Below, piece by piece: positions 15,357-24,014 of a stretch of DNA of 24,521 nucleotides. Positions within the stretch are counted from its first letter, which is position 1; each line of letters opens with the position of its first letter. Source of the DNA: Jeotgalicoccus sp036782755 (GTDB lineage Bacteria > Bacillota > Bacilli > Staphylococcales > Salinicoccaceae); assembly GCA_036782755.1 (NCBI GenBank), contig DAIPYL010000023.1:1-24521 (forward strand), given 5' to 3'. Under the pieces are notes generated by a model. The model made no database searches, was not told the origin of the DNA, and saw only the letters and a list, made by a program, of their open reading frames with translations. Made by a program: the position numbers and the translations under genes.

Positions 15357-16282
15357 TAGCTGCCTCCGTTGCTTTTAATCTTTTCATTTAAACGGTCGTT
15401 AAATTCGTGAGCTGCGTTATGCCCCATCTGGTTGAGACGGTGGTTCATTGCAGCGACCTCTATAATACCTGCAAGACTTCGTCCCGGACGAATCGGAATG
15501 ACTTTTTTCGTGACTTCCGAGTTCAGAATTTTAATCTTCTTATCTTCAAGACCGAGACGGTCGTATGTATTATTATCTGTCCAGTTCTCAAGATGAACGT
15601 TCAGCATAATACGTTTTTCCGACAGAATACACCCCGCGCCGAACAGTGTCATGACATTAATAATGCCAAGCCCGCGTATTTCAAGCAGATGCTGAATCAG
15701 TTCGGGCGCCGAGCCCATCAGCACATTCTTATTCACTTCTTTAATTTCAACGTTATCGTCTGCAACCAGCCGGTGTCCGTTTTTAACGAGTTCAAGCGCA
15801 GTCTCACTTTTACCGATACCGCTCTCCCCCGTAATCATTACACCGATACCGTAAACGTCAACAAGCACACCGTGCATGTTAGTTTCCGGTGCCAGTTCTT
15901 TTTCCAGATACGTTGTAATACGGCTCGTAAAGTTCGTTGTATTATCTTCTGTAATCAGCAGTACTGTATTTGTGTGATTGCACGCTTCGATTAATTCAAG
16001 CGGCGGCTGCTGACTCCTTGTAACGATAATACACGGTGTTTCTTTTCTGCATAACCGTTTCGCACGGTCTTCACGTTCCCGGTCTGACAAAACGCGTTCA
16101 AAAAACGAAATTTCCTTCATGCCGAGAATCTGTACCCGGTCGGATGAATAGTGGGAGAAATATCCTGCGATTTCAAGACCCGGCCTCGACAAATCAAAGC
16201 TTGGAATCGCGTTCTCAAGACCCGGGTTTCCGCCCCATATTTTTAAGTCGAATTCCTCGACTAAATTTTTAACCAATAACAT
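15356..16282 (-). CDS. hprK: HPr kinase/phosphorylase
   Basis: A bifunctional sensor enzyme that phosphorylates HPr on Ser46 for CcpA-mediated carbon catabolite repression and dephosphorylates it. The 308-aa product has an N-terminal regulatory domain (1-130) and a C-terminal catalytic domain with H137 (NMHGVLVDVYG), Walker A GESGIGKS (152-159) and the K/P-loop signature LEIRGLGIINVMTLFGAG. It is the head of the hprK-lgt-acyltransferase-TPR-trxB operon. It has a ribosome site GGAGG just before the ATG, and a promoter follows the DUF4097 terminator. Confidence 0.98.
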   Translation of the reverse strand: MLLVKNLVEEFDLKIWGGNPGLENAIPSFDLSRPGLEIAGYFSHYSSDRVQILGMKEISFFERVLSDREREDRAKRLCRKETPCIIVTRSQQPPLELIEACNHTNTVLLITEDNTTNFTSRITTYLEKELAPETNMHGVLVDVYGIGVMITGESGIGKSETALELVKNGHRLVADDNVEIKEVNKNVLMGSAPELIQHLLEIRGLGIINVMTLFGAGCILSEKRIMLNVHLENWTDNNTYDRLGLEDKKIKILNSEVTKKVIPIRPGRSLAGIIEVAAMNHRLNQMGHNAAHEFNDRLNEKIKSNGGS

Positions 16283-16330
16283 CGCTGCACCTCCGTCTGT
16301 TCTTCAACGAATAAGTTTACTGTTTCTTAT

Positions 16331-16336
16331 ATTATA
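16331..16336 (-). promoter_or_regulatory. -10 box of the hprK operon promoter
   Basis: TATAAT on the minus strand lies 48 bases before the hprK ATG. It starts nine bases beyond the preceding terminator stem, so the -35 region overlaps that stem and is poor. Confidence 0.5.
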
Positions 16337-16345
16337 GCAAAAAAT

Positions 16346-16365
16346 GGGCTGGCAATCGCCAGCCC
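16346..16365 (-). terminator. Intrinsic terminator of uvrB-uvrA-DUF4097
   Basis: A perfect 8-bp GC-rich stem (GGGCTGGC/GCCAGCCC) with a GATT loop is followed by ATTTTTTG on the minus strand, 17 bases after the DUF4097 stop. Confidence 0.92.
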
Positions 16366-16382
16366 GTACTTATTAATACTTT

Positions 16383-17534
16383 TTAACTGCGGTGCAATGT
16401 CACACTGCCGACTTTAGTGCCGACTTCAAGGAACATTCCCGGTTCGTCTGTATTGTTTACAAGCATCAGCTCTTTAAAGCCGATATCCTGCTGTTTCATA
16501 TAGCGTGCATCCAGTTCAGGCGGATAGTTAATCTGCCCGAGCACTGTCGACAGACGGCCTTCAAGCTCTCTGCCGTTCGGCACGCTGATATTAATGCTGC
16601 CCATGTTCGAGTTAATTGTCGCTTCTTCGGTTTCTTTCTTCAATGCGATATTAACCGAACCGTTTGATGAAATATCAATTGTTTTTGCATCGAGATTATC
16701 CGTTAAGATCGTTCCGAGCATAGATACAATTTCGATGCCTTTGTACTGTCCTTCAGACACTTTAATACTGCCGCGTGAAGTACGGATAAATGCATTTTTA
16801 GCTTCAACCTGATTCAGCTCAATATCACCGTTTAACAGGTCTACAGTTAAGTCGGTGAATGACTTGTCAGAGATTTTAACATTGCCGTTTGACGTTGATA
16901 AAATAATACGTCTGAGCGTTTCTTCAGTCACTTCTATAACAACGTTGACACGTGCAGACTTGACGTCAGACACGATAACAAGCTCATCGTTTTTAACATC
17001 GCAGATGATGTCCTGGAAGTAGTTTTTCTTCGTATCGAGTTTACGGTAAAACGGTGTCACTTCAAATTTAACAACATCGCCGCGTTCAGCTGGTTTTAAC
17101 TCAACGTTACCGTTTGCGATATCGACAGAAATACTGTTAAACGGCTGATCAACCGTTTCGATTAAACGGTTTTTCGGGCCCTGTGAAAATACAGAGTCGA
17201 ATGATGAGCCGACCGAATCAAATGCTTTCTCCAGTCCGTCAAACATCTGCTTCGCCTGGCGGCCGTTACTGAACTTACCTTTAACGTTCGTATACGTATC
17301 GTTTACTTTATCTTTATTTACATACTTATTGAATTCATCGACGAACTGTCCGACATAGTCACCGAACAGACTGCTTGATTCTCGGCTGTATGACTCTTCA
17401 CTTTCGGCTTTTCTGCCGGTTTCTTTCTTGTCCGGCTCTGATTTCGCGTTAAGTGCCGACATCAGTTCAATTGCTTCTTCAGAAGTTATCTTGCCTTCTT
17501 CAAGCATTTTTAAAATGCGTTCTTTACTATCCAC
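16383..17534 (-). CDS. DUF4097 beta-strand repeat protein with SHOCT-like N-terminus (YvlB/LiaX-like)
   Basis: A 383-aa protein. Residues 1-30 (KERILKMLEEGKITSEEAIE) form the short SHOCT-like helical domain of YvlB/LiaX proteins. Residues about 31-110 are a polar linker, and about 125-383 form a DUF4097 beta-helix of repeated strands (for example ISVDIANGNVEL, RIILSTSNGNVKIS, LTVDLLNGDIEL). There is no signal peptide or membrane span. Enterococcal LiaX senses antimicrobial peptides and daptomycin; Bacillus YvlB is in the same chromosomal area (family knowledge). The start is a GTG, supported by AGGAGGT seven bases upstream. It is 12 bases after uvrA and shares its transcript. Confidence 0.88.
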   Translation of the reverse strand: MDSKERILKMLEEGKITSEEAIELMSALNAKSEPDKKETGRKAESEESYSRESSSLFGDYVGQFVDEFNKYVNKDKVNDTYTNVKGKFSNGRQAKQMFDGLEKAFDSVGSSFDSVFSQGPKNRLIETVDQPFNSISVDIANGNVELKPAERGDVVKFEVTPFYRKLDTKKNYFQDIICDVKNDELVIVSDVKSARVNVVIEVTEETLRRIILSTSNGNVKISDKSFTDLTVDLLNGDIELNQVEAKNAFIRTSRGSIKVSEGQYKGIEIVSMLGTILTDNLDAKTIDISSNGSVNIALKKETEEATINSNMGSINISVPNGRELEGRLSTVLGQINYPPELDARYMKQQDIGFKELMLVNNTDEPGMFLEVGTKVGSVTLHRS

Positions 17535-17546
17535 TGATATTACCTC

Positions 17547-20375
17547 CTAATGGTTTCTGTTTAACCACTTCTTAAGATGATGTCCCGTGTGGCTGTTTTC
17601 GTTCGCAATTACATCTTCTACTGTACCACTTACGACGATGTTTCCGCCACCTTCCCCGCCTTCAGGACCAAGGTCAATAATGTGATCCGCCACTTTAATA
17701 ACATCGAGGTTATGCTCGATAATTACGACGGTATCTCCCTGGTCCACGAGGCGCTGGATAACGCCGATTAAGTTTTTAATATCTTCGGAATGCAGGCCGG
17801 TTGTCGGCTCATCGAGAATATAAAGCGTTTTGCCATTTGAGCGTTTGTGCAGCTCACTCGCAAGCTTCACACGCTGCGCTTCCCCGCCTGACAATGTTGT
17901 TGCCGGCTGGCCGAGACGCACATAGCCGAGTCCGACGTCGACAAGCGTTTTAATTTTACGTTTAATTTTAGGCAGATTTTCAAAGAAATAATATGCTTCT
18001 TCTACTGTCATTTTTAACACATCTGCTATGCTTTTGTCTTTATATTTCACTTCAAGTGTCTCTCTGTTGTAGCGTTTGCCGTGACAGACTTCACACGGTA
18101 CGAAAACATCAGGCAGGAAATGCATCTCTATGCGGAGTATGCCGTCGCCGCGGCATGCTTCACAGCGGCCGCCTTTAACGTTAAAGCTGAAGCGTCCCTT
18201 CTGATAGCCTCGGACTTTCGCTTCGTTTGTCTGTGCGAAAACATCTCTGATGTCATCGAAGACGCCTGTGTATGTTGCCGGATTACTGCGCGGCGTACGG
18301 CCGATTGGCGACTGGTCGATATCGATAATTTTATCGATATGCTCAATGCCTTCGACTTTATCATGTTCACCAGGAACTTCTTTCGTTTTATAGAGCTGCT
18401 TATGCAGACTCTTATATAAAATTTCATTAATCAGTGTACTCTTGCCGGAACCCGACACCCCTGTAACGAGGTTCAGCACACCGAGCGGAATATTAACGTC
18501 GATATTTTTAAGATTATTTTCACGCGCGCCTTTAATTTTAAATACTTTTTTCTTAGCCGGTTTGCGGTAGTTTTCCGGCAGTGCGATTTCACGCTTGCCG
18601 CTTAAATACTGACCGGTTATAGAATTGTCATCCGCCATTACTTCTTTCGGTGTTCCGTAGGAAACGACTTCCCCGCCGTGCTCACCGGCACCCGGACCGA
18701 TATCGATCAAGTAATCGCTCGCGAGCATCGTGTCCTCATCATGTTCAACGACGATGAGCGTATTCCCAAGTTCTCTCATATCTTTCAGCGTATTAATCAA
18801 GCGCTCGTTATCGCGCTGGTGCAGCCCGATTGACGGTTCATCCAGAATATAGAGCACGCCGCTGAGCCGTGAACCAATCTGTGTTGCAAGACGAATACGC
18901 TGTGCTTCCCCGCCCGATAACGTACCGCTTTTACGGTTCAGCGTTAAATAATCGAGACCGACGTTGCGTAAAAATGTCAGCCTGCTGTCGATTTCTTTTA
19001 AAATCGGCTCCGCAATTTCTTCGTTCTGCGCTGATAAAGAGATATTGCTGAAAAAGTCGATGCCGTCTTTAACAGAACGTTCAACGACCTGGCCGATATG
19101 CGTATCGTTCACTTTAACTGCGAGTGCTTCATCGTTTAAACGGTAGCCGTCGCAGCGGTTGCATTCACTTTCACGCATATACTGGGCCATGACATTTCTC
19201 GTATATTCGGAAGGGCTTTCGTTATAACGTCTTTCAATATTATTCAGCACGCCTTCGAACACCATTTTGCGTTCGCGCACTACACCGTTGTCCTGCGCGA
19301 ATTTGAATTTAATTTCATCATCGCCGCCTTTAAAGATAATATCCTGTTCTTTTTTACTTAAATTTTTAAACGGCACAGTCATATCGATACCGTAATACTC
19401 TGCTGCCTGTGTTAAGAGCTGTGTATAGTATGTCGAGCTGATTGGCTGCCATGTAACAATTGCACCTTCATCAAGAGATACTTCCCCGTCCGGCACAACG
19501 AGTGTTTTATCAACAGACATCTTCATGCCGAGTCCGTCGCATTCAATACATGCACCGTACGGCGCATTAAATGAAAACAGACGCGGCTCAAGTTCTGAAA
19601 TTGTGAATCCGCACTCAGGACAAGAGAAGTTCTCTGAGAAATGGAGATCTTCGCCGTCAATGACGTTAATCGTGACGTTGCCTTCTGTCTTCTCAAGTGC
19701 CACCTGCAATGAGTCGGCAAGACGGGATTCAATTCCTTCTCTGACTGCAAGTCTGTCGATAACGACATCGATATCGTGTTTTTTATTTTTACTGAGTTCC
19801 GGCACTTCTTCAATGTCGAACATTTCTTGATCGACAACGACACGTGCGTAACCCTCTTTGCTTAAATCTGTAATCAGTTTTTTATGCTGGCCTTTTTTAC
19901 CGCGTACTAATGGTGCGAACACCTGAATACGCGTGCGTTCAGGCAGCTGCATTATAATATCCGTCATTTCTTCAACGGTCTGTGATGAAATCTCAATACC
20001 GTGAATCGGACAGTAAGGCGTACCTGCGCGTGCATATAACAGACGCAGATAATCGTATATTTCCGTAATTGTCGATACTGTCGAACGCGGATTGTTGCTC
20101 GTCGTTTTCTGGTCAATTGAAATTGCCGGTGACAGCCCTTCAATCGTATCGACATCAGGTTTGGACATCTGTCCTAAAAACTGGCGTGCATACGAACTGA
20201 GTGACTCAACATAACGGCGCTGGCCTTCAGCATAAATAGTATCGAAAGCAAGCGACGATTTACCCGAACCGGATAAGCCTGTCATTACGACAAGCTGATC
20301 TCTCGGGATGTCCAGATCGACACCTTTTAAATTATTTTCTCTTGCGCCTCTGATACTGATGAATGGATTCTTCAT
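17547..20375 (-). CDS. uvrA: UvrABC excinuclease subunit A
   Basis: A DNA-damage recognition ATPase that loads UvrB in nucleotide excision repair. The 942-aa product has two ABC modules: Walker A GLSGSGKS (33-40) and GVSGSGKS, each with LSGGEAQR signature and ILDEP Walker B. Its zinc fingers are CPEC...CIEC and CEAC...CEVC, and the DNA-binding insertion contains ESECNRCDGYR. Start choice: the frame extends to a GTG at 20384 that lies in the ribosome site AAGGGTG. The ATG at 20375 is correctly spaced and five bases after the uvrB stop. It is co-transcribed with uvrB and the DUF4097 gene. Confidence 0.98.
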   Translation of the reverse strand: MKNPFISIRGARENNLKGVDLDIPRDQLVVMTGLSGSGKSSLAFDTIYAEGQRRYVESLSSYARQFLGQMSKPDVDTIEGLSPAISIDQKTTSNNPRSTVSTITEIYDYLRLLYARAGTPYCPIHGIEISSQTVEEMTDIIMQLPERTRIQVFAPLVRGKKGQHKKLITDLSKEGYARVVVDQEMFDIEEVPELSKNKKHDIDVVIDRLAVREGIESRLADSLQVALEKTEGNVTINVIDGEDLHFSENFSCPECGFTISELEPRLFSFNAPYGACIECDGLGMKMSVDKTLVVPDGEVSLDEGAIVTWQPISSTYYTQLLTQAAEYYGIDMTVPFKNLSKKEQDIIFKGGDDEIKFKFAQDNGVVRERKMVFEGVLNNIERRYNESPSEYTRNVMAQYMRESECNRCDGYRLNDEALAVKVNDTHIGQVVERSVKDGIDFFSNISLSAQNEEIAEPILKEIDSRLTFLRNVGLDYLTLNRKSGTLSGGEAQRIRLATQIGSRLSGVLYILDEPSIGLHQRDNERLINTLKDMRELGNTLIVVEHDEDTMLASDYLIDIGPGAGEHGGEVVSYGTPKEVMADDNSITGQYLSGKREIALPENYRKPAKKKVFKIKGARENNLKNIDVNIPLGVLNLVTGVSGSGKSTLINEILYKSLHKQLYKTKEVPGEHDKVEGIEHIDKIIDIDQSPIGRTPRSNPATYTGVFDDIRDVFAQTNEAKVRGYQKGRFSFNVKGGRCEACRGDGILRIEMHFLPDVFVPCEVCHGKRYNRETLEVKYKDKSIADVLKMTVEEAYYFFENLPKIKRKIKTLVDVGLGYVRLGQPATTLSGGEAQRVKLASELHKRSNGKTLYILDEPTTGLHSEDIKNLIGVIQRLVDQGDTVVIIEHNLDVIKVADHIIDLGPEGGEGGGNIVVSGTVEDVIANENSHTGHHLKKWLNRNH

Positions 20376-20380
20376 GTAAC

Positions 20381-22354
20381 TCACCCTTCTGCCTGAATCT
20401 CAAATATTGCATCTCTTAATTCTGAAGCTGTTTCGAAGTCGAGATCTCTCGCAGCTTCTTTCATTTCCTGCTCAAGTTTCTCAAGCAGTTTTTCGCGTTC
20501 TGATTTCGTCAGTTTCTTCGTTGCAGATTTCTTTTTGACTTTGTCATCTTCTTTAATATCTATATGTGCACTGATAACATCGCGTATTTCTTTATTAATC
20601 GTCGTCGGTGTAATATTATGTTTTTCATTAAATGCAATTTGTGTTTCACGGCGCCGTGCCGTCTCATCGAGTGCATACTGCATCGAATCGGTAATTTTAT
20701 CGGCATACATAATTACGTGGCCGTTACTGTTTCTCGCCGCACGTCCGATAGTCTGGACGAGTGCACGGTTCGAGCGGAGGAATCCTTCTTTATCCGCATC
20801 GAGAATCGCTACGAGCGATACTTCCGGAATATCCAGTCCTTCACGAAGCAGGTTAATTCCGACGAGCACATCGTAAGTCCCGACACGGAGCTCGCGCAGT
20901 ATTTCTATACGTTCCAATGTCTTAATTTCAGAATGCAGATACTGTACTTTGATTCCTGCTTCTTTTAAGTACGTCGTTAAGTCTTCTGACATTTTCTTTG
21001 TCAGTGTCGTAATTAAGACACGTTCGTTTTTCTCGATTCTCGCCTGTATTTCTTCCATTAAATCATCGATCTGATGTTCGGAAGGTCTGACGTCAATCGT
21101 CGGGTCAAGAAGACCTGTCGGACGGATAATCTGTTCGACCATCTTCTCGGTATGCTCAATTTCATAGGGACCGGGCGTTGCTGACACGTAAAGCAGCTGT
21201 TCTGCTTTTTCTTCGAACTCTGAAAACATCAGCGGTCTGTTGTCGAGTGCACTCGGCAATCTGAAACCGTGATCGACAAGCACCTGTTTACGCGCTTTGT
21301 CTCCGTTATACATTCCCCTGATCTGCGGAACAGTAACATGGGATTCATCAATCATTATAAGAAAATCTTTAAAGTAGTCAATCAGCGTGTAGGGTGTTGA
21401 ACCGGGATCGCGCAATGTTAAATGCACTGAATAGTTCTCGATTCCTGAACAGAAGCCCATCTCGCGCATCATTTCTAAATCGTAGTTTGTACGCTGTTCC
21501 AGACGCTGTGCTTCAAGCAGTTTGTCTTCTGCACGGAATTTCTTCAGCTGTTCTTCCAGCTCCTTTTCAATACGTTCAATCGCAACTTTCATTTTTTCGT
21601 CGCGCGTAACGAAGTGGGAGGCCGGGAAAATAGCAAAGTGTTCGCGTTCGGCATACACTTCACCTGTTAAATAATCTATTTCGCGGATACGGTCGATTTC
21701 ATCTCCGAAAAACTCCACGCGGATACACTGTTCATCACGTGATGCCGGGAATACTTCGACAATATCTCCGCGCACTCTGAACGTCCCGCGTTTAAAGTCG
21801 ATATCGTTGCGTGAATATTGAATATCCACAAGCTTGCGCAGGAACTGGTTCCGGTCGAGTTCCATTCCTGTACGGATGCTCACGACAAGATCGCGGTATT
21901 CTTCAGGATTACCGAGACCATATATACAGCTGACCGATGCAATAACGATTACGTCATCGCCTTCGAACAGCGAACTTGTTGCGGAGTGGCGGAGTTTATC
22001 GATTTCGTCGTTAATAGACGCATCTTTTTCGATAAACGTATCCGTGCTCGGCACGTAGGCTTCAGGCTGAAAATAGTCATAGTAGCTGACGAAATATTCC
22101 ACCCGGTTATTCGGAAAAAATTCTTTAAACTCACTGTATAATTGTCCTGCAAGTGTTTTGTTATGTGCAATAATCAGAGTCGGCTTGCCAATTCTCTGAA
22201 TTACCTGGCTCATCGTATATGTTTTACCGGTACCTGTCGCACCAAGAAGGGTCTGGTGCCGCTGTCCGGAACTGATTTGTTCTACTAATTCTTCAATTGC
22301 TTGAGGCTGGTCACCAGCCGGCTCAAATTTAGATACTAACTCAAAATCTGCCAT
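20381..22354 (-). CDS. uvrB: UvrABC excinuclease subunit B
   Basis: The DNA-damage verification helicase-like subunit, which receives DNA from UvrA and recruits UvrC. The 657-aa product has Walker A GATGTGKT (38-45), the DNA-wedging beta-hairpin (YYDYFQPEAYVPSTDTFIEK), DEAH-like IDESHV, motif VI QTIGRAARN and a C-terminal UVR domain (about 620-655) for UvrC contact. The ATG has GTGGAGG seven bases upstream. An SOS box lies about 57 bases before the start, so this gene heads the damage-inducible uvrB-uvrA-DUF4097 transcript. Confidence 0.99.
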   Translation of the reverse strand: MADFELVSKFEPAGDQPQAIEELVEQISSGQRHQTLLGATGTGKTYTMSQVIQRIGKPTLIIAHNKTLAGQLYSEFKEFFPNNRVEYFVSYYDYFQPEAYVPSTDTFIEKDASINDEIDKLRHSATSSLFEGDDVIVIASVSCIYGLGNPEEYRDLVVSIRTGMELDRNQFLRKLVDIQYSRNDIDFKRGTFRVRGDIVEVFPASRDEQCIRVEFFGDEIDRIREIDYLTGEVYAEREHFAIFPASHFVTRDEKMKVAIERIEKELEEQLKKFRAEDKLLEAQRLEQRTNYDLEMMREMGFCSGIENYSVHLTLRDPGSTPYTLIDYFKDFLIMIDESHVTVPQIRGMYNGDKARKQVLVDHGFRLPSALDNRPLMFSEFEEKAEQLLYVSATPGPYEIEHTEKMVEQIIRPTGLLDPTIDVRPSEHQIDDLMEEIQARIEKNERVLITTLTKKMSEDLTTYLKEAGIKVQYLHSEIKTLERIEILRELRVGTYDVLVGINLLREGLDIPEVSLVAILDADKEGFLRSNRALVQTIGRAARNSNGHVIMYADKITDSMQYALDETARRRETQIAFNEKHNITPTTINKEIRDVISAHIDIKEDDKVKKKSATKKLTKSEREKLLEKLEQEMKEAARDLDFETASELRDAIFEIQAEG

Positions 22355-22410
22355 TGTTTCGCCTCCACTTATTAATCTATACTATTTTAACAAAAATAGA
22401 GCAGAAATAA

Positions 22411-22424
22411 CAAACATTTGTTCG
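22411..22424 (-). promoter_or_regulatory. SOS (LexA) box upstream of uvrB
   Basis: On the minus strand CGAAC-AAAT-GTTTG matches the Gram-positive LexA operator CGAAC-N4-GTTCG with one mismatch. It lies between csbA and uvrB. A -10-like TAAAAT follows about 20 bases later, so bound LexA would cover the -35 area. Confidence 0.88.
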
Positions 22425-22431
22425 GTCATCT

Positions 22432-22677
22432 CTACTCTTCATCTTCATTATTAAAATTATCAAGCTCAAAAATTTCTACTATAATATAACCGACAAAAAT
22501 AGATGCCGAGTCTATGTAAATTACCCACTCGCTGGGGTAAAACCCTCTGTAAATAGATGCTCCGAATAATATAAATGTCAGCATCACTGCAACGTACTTA
22601 TGACGCGTGAGCCTCGTAAATACTACGACGGTCGTTGCGGGAACGACCATGGCCATCATGTACCAGTACAAATCCAT
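22432..22677 (-). CDS. csbA: CsbA-like small membrane protein (DUF2198)
   Basis: An 81-aa hydrophobic protein with two to three membrane segments (about 5-22, 28-45 and 48-70) and an acidic C-terminus (DNFNNEDEE). Length, pattern and position next to uvrB match CsbA, a sigma-B controlled protein of unknown function in Bacillus and staphylococci. The ATG lies four bases after the HD gene stop with GGGAG seven bases upstream. I see no clear sigma-B promoter directly before it. It appears to be the last gene of the tlpA-like/HD/csbA run, without a terminator before the uvrB promoter. Confidence 0.85.
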   Translation of the reverse strand: MDLYWYMMAMVVPATTVVVFTRLTRHKYVAVMLTFILFGASIYRGFYPSEWVIYIDSASIFVGYIIVEIFELDNFNNEDEE

Positions 22678-22681
22678 AGCG

Positions 22682-23317
22682 CTACTCCCGGTTCAGAATA
22701 GAGTTTGTTATTTCAAACAGTTCATCTTTCGGGATGAAACGTTCCGACAGCATCTCTGTCAAAATGTTCTCAAGGAAGTCCTGAACGCATACCAGATGCT
22801 CGAAGCGTTTAATTGTTGCGAGGGATTCTTCGTAAATTTCAAAAAACAGAGGTTCGGGGTTCCGTTTCTGTATTTCGCCGAATGATTCATACAGCAGATC
22901 AATTTTATCGGCTACAGAGAGAATCTGACCTTCAAGTGTGCTGTCCTTGCCTTCTTTCAGACGTTCTTTGTATATCTGCTGATACTCCGGCGGAAATTCA
23001 GTTTCGATAAACTTCGTCGTCATCGTTTCTTCAACTTCCATAAACAGTGTGTTGAGTTCCAAAGACGCATACTTAACCGGTGTTTTAATATCACCTGTAA
23101 AAATCTCCGGATAGTCATGGTTCAATGCCTTCTCATATAAAGAACGCCAGTTGATTTCATTTCCTTTGTGCTCCTCAACCGTCCCTAAGTACTGTGCAAT
23201 CTTCGTCACTTTAAATGAATGTGCTGCAACGTTGTGCTCCTGATATTTAAACTTGCCGGGACATCTGACAAGCTTCTCCAGATCATTTAAACTTTTAAAA
23301 TACTGATGTACTCCCAT
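22682..23317 (-). CDS. YfbR-like HD-domain hydrolase (5'-nucleotidase type)
   Basis: A 211-aa cytosolic HD phosphohydrolase. The metal ligands appear as H33 (NVAAHSFKV), H67-D68 (ALNHDYPE) and D137 (VADKIDLLYE), in the order and spacing of the YfbR/HD_3 family. E. coli YfbR removes phosphate from deoxynucleoside 5'-monophosphates; whether this protein does is inference. The ribosome site AAAGGAG lies within the end of the upstream tlpA-like gene, whose stop codon abuts this ATG directly, so translation is coupled. Confidence 0.85.
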   Translation of the reverse strand: MGVHQYFKSLNDLEKLVRCPGKFKYQEHNVAAHSFKVTKIAQYLGTVEEHKGNEINWRSLYEKALNHDYPEIFTGDIKTPVKYASLELNTLFMEVEETMTTKFIETEFPPEYQQIYKERLKEGKDSTLEGQILSVADKIDLLYESFGEIQKRNPEPLFFEIYEESLATIKRFEHLVCVQDFLENILTEMLSERFIPKDELFEITNSILNRE

Positions 23318-23914
23318 TTATTGACGCTCCTTTACATAGTTAATGTAATTCGTAATCAATTCCGGTCCTATTTCCCCTATATACGCACGTACAACTTCAC
23401 CATTCGAATCTACGAAAAATGTAGTCGGCATTAAGCTGATTTTAAACTCATTCGTCATGCCCTCTTCATCTGTTAACTCGAACACCGGGTACTGCACGTC
23501 ATAAGTGTGGAGAAACGCATCGCGGTTTTTAACGCTGTCATCGATATTAATCCCGACAACCTGAACATCGCTCCCTGCCGTATCCATCGCATATTCATTT
23601 AACTCAGGCGTTTCACGCTTGCACGGTTCACACCAGGATGCGAAGAAGTTAACGACAGTCACTTCATTATTTTTTATAATTTCATTCAGCGGTTCATTGC
23701 TGTTAATTACAGTCTCTGATTCTGTATCCAATAAGTTCAGACCGACAGCATGATGATTATCGCGCCCTTCGGAATCCTGAAGTGTCTTCAGACTCCGTTC
23801 CTTCATCTCATCATCGGACATATTAATCACCGCCCCGATACTGACGCCGATGAGCAGGAAGAATGCGACAAAACTAACCGCAATAATAAGCTTTTTACCC
23901 GTCATCCAATCCAC
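23318..23914 (-). CDS. Membrane-anchored TlpA/ResA-like thiol-disulfide oxidoreductase
   Basis: A 198-aa protein with an uncleaved N-terminal membrane anchor (about 8-30, KKLIIAVSFVAFFLLIGVSI) and an extracytoplasmic thioredoxin fold. The active site is FFASWCEPCKRETPEL (C95, C98), the cis-proline P163 is in LMPTTFFVD, and the GINID strand is typical of TlpA/ResA. Family members reduce apocytochrome c or other extracellular disulfides; the partner here is unknown. The start is taken as GTG 23914, with AGAGGG close upstream; ATG 23905 is a possible alternative. It is the first gene of a run with the HD hydrolase and csbA. Confidence 0.88.
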   Translation of the reverse strand: MDWMTGKKLIIAVSFVAFFLLIGVSIGAVINMSDDEMKERSLKTLQDSEGRDNHHAVGLNLLDTESETVINSNEPLNEIIKNNEVTVVNFFASWCEPCKRETPELNEYAMDTAGSDVQVVGINIDDSVKNRDAFLHTYDVQYPVFELTDEEGMTNEFKISLMPTTFFVDSNGEVVRAYIGEIGPELITNYINYVKERQ

Positions 23915-23938
23915 TTTCCCTCTAATATCATTTTAATC

Positions 23939-23981
23939 ATTTTAACATACCGGACTGATAAAGTACCGTCCCGGGACGTTA
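23939..23981 (-). promoter_or_regulatory. Promoter and palindromic candidate operator of the tlpA-like gene
   Basis: On the minus strand an extended -10, TGT-TAAAAT (23939-23947), lies 24 bases before the start codon. Upstream is a perfect 12-bp palindrome CGTCCCGGGACG (23967-23978), extendable to 18 bases (23964-23981) with one mismatched pair. It is GC-rich against an AT-rich background, has no loop or T-tract and so is a poor terminator. An operator is the simplest reading, with the regulator unknown. Confidence 0.45.
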
Positions 23982-24014
23982 AGAAAAGGTGAAGAATAAC
24001 AAATAAAACTATGC

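Noticed and set aside
22682..22705. Sigma-B promoter directly before csbA
   Set aside because: A GTTTGA-like box exists in the end of the HD gene, but no GGGTAT-like -10 follows at the required distance.
23750..23992. Plus-strand ORF opposite the start of the tlpA-like gene
   Set aside because: It is the complement of the real gene's N-terminal region, has no ribosome site, and encodes no recognisable domain.
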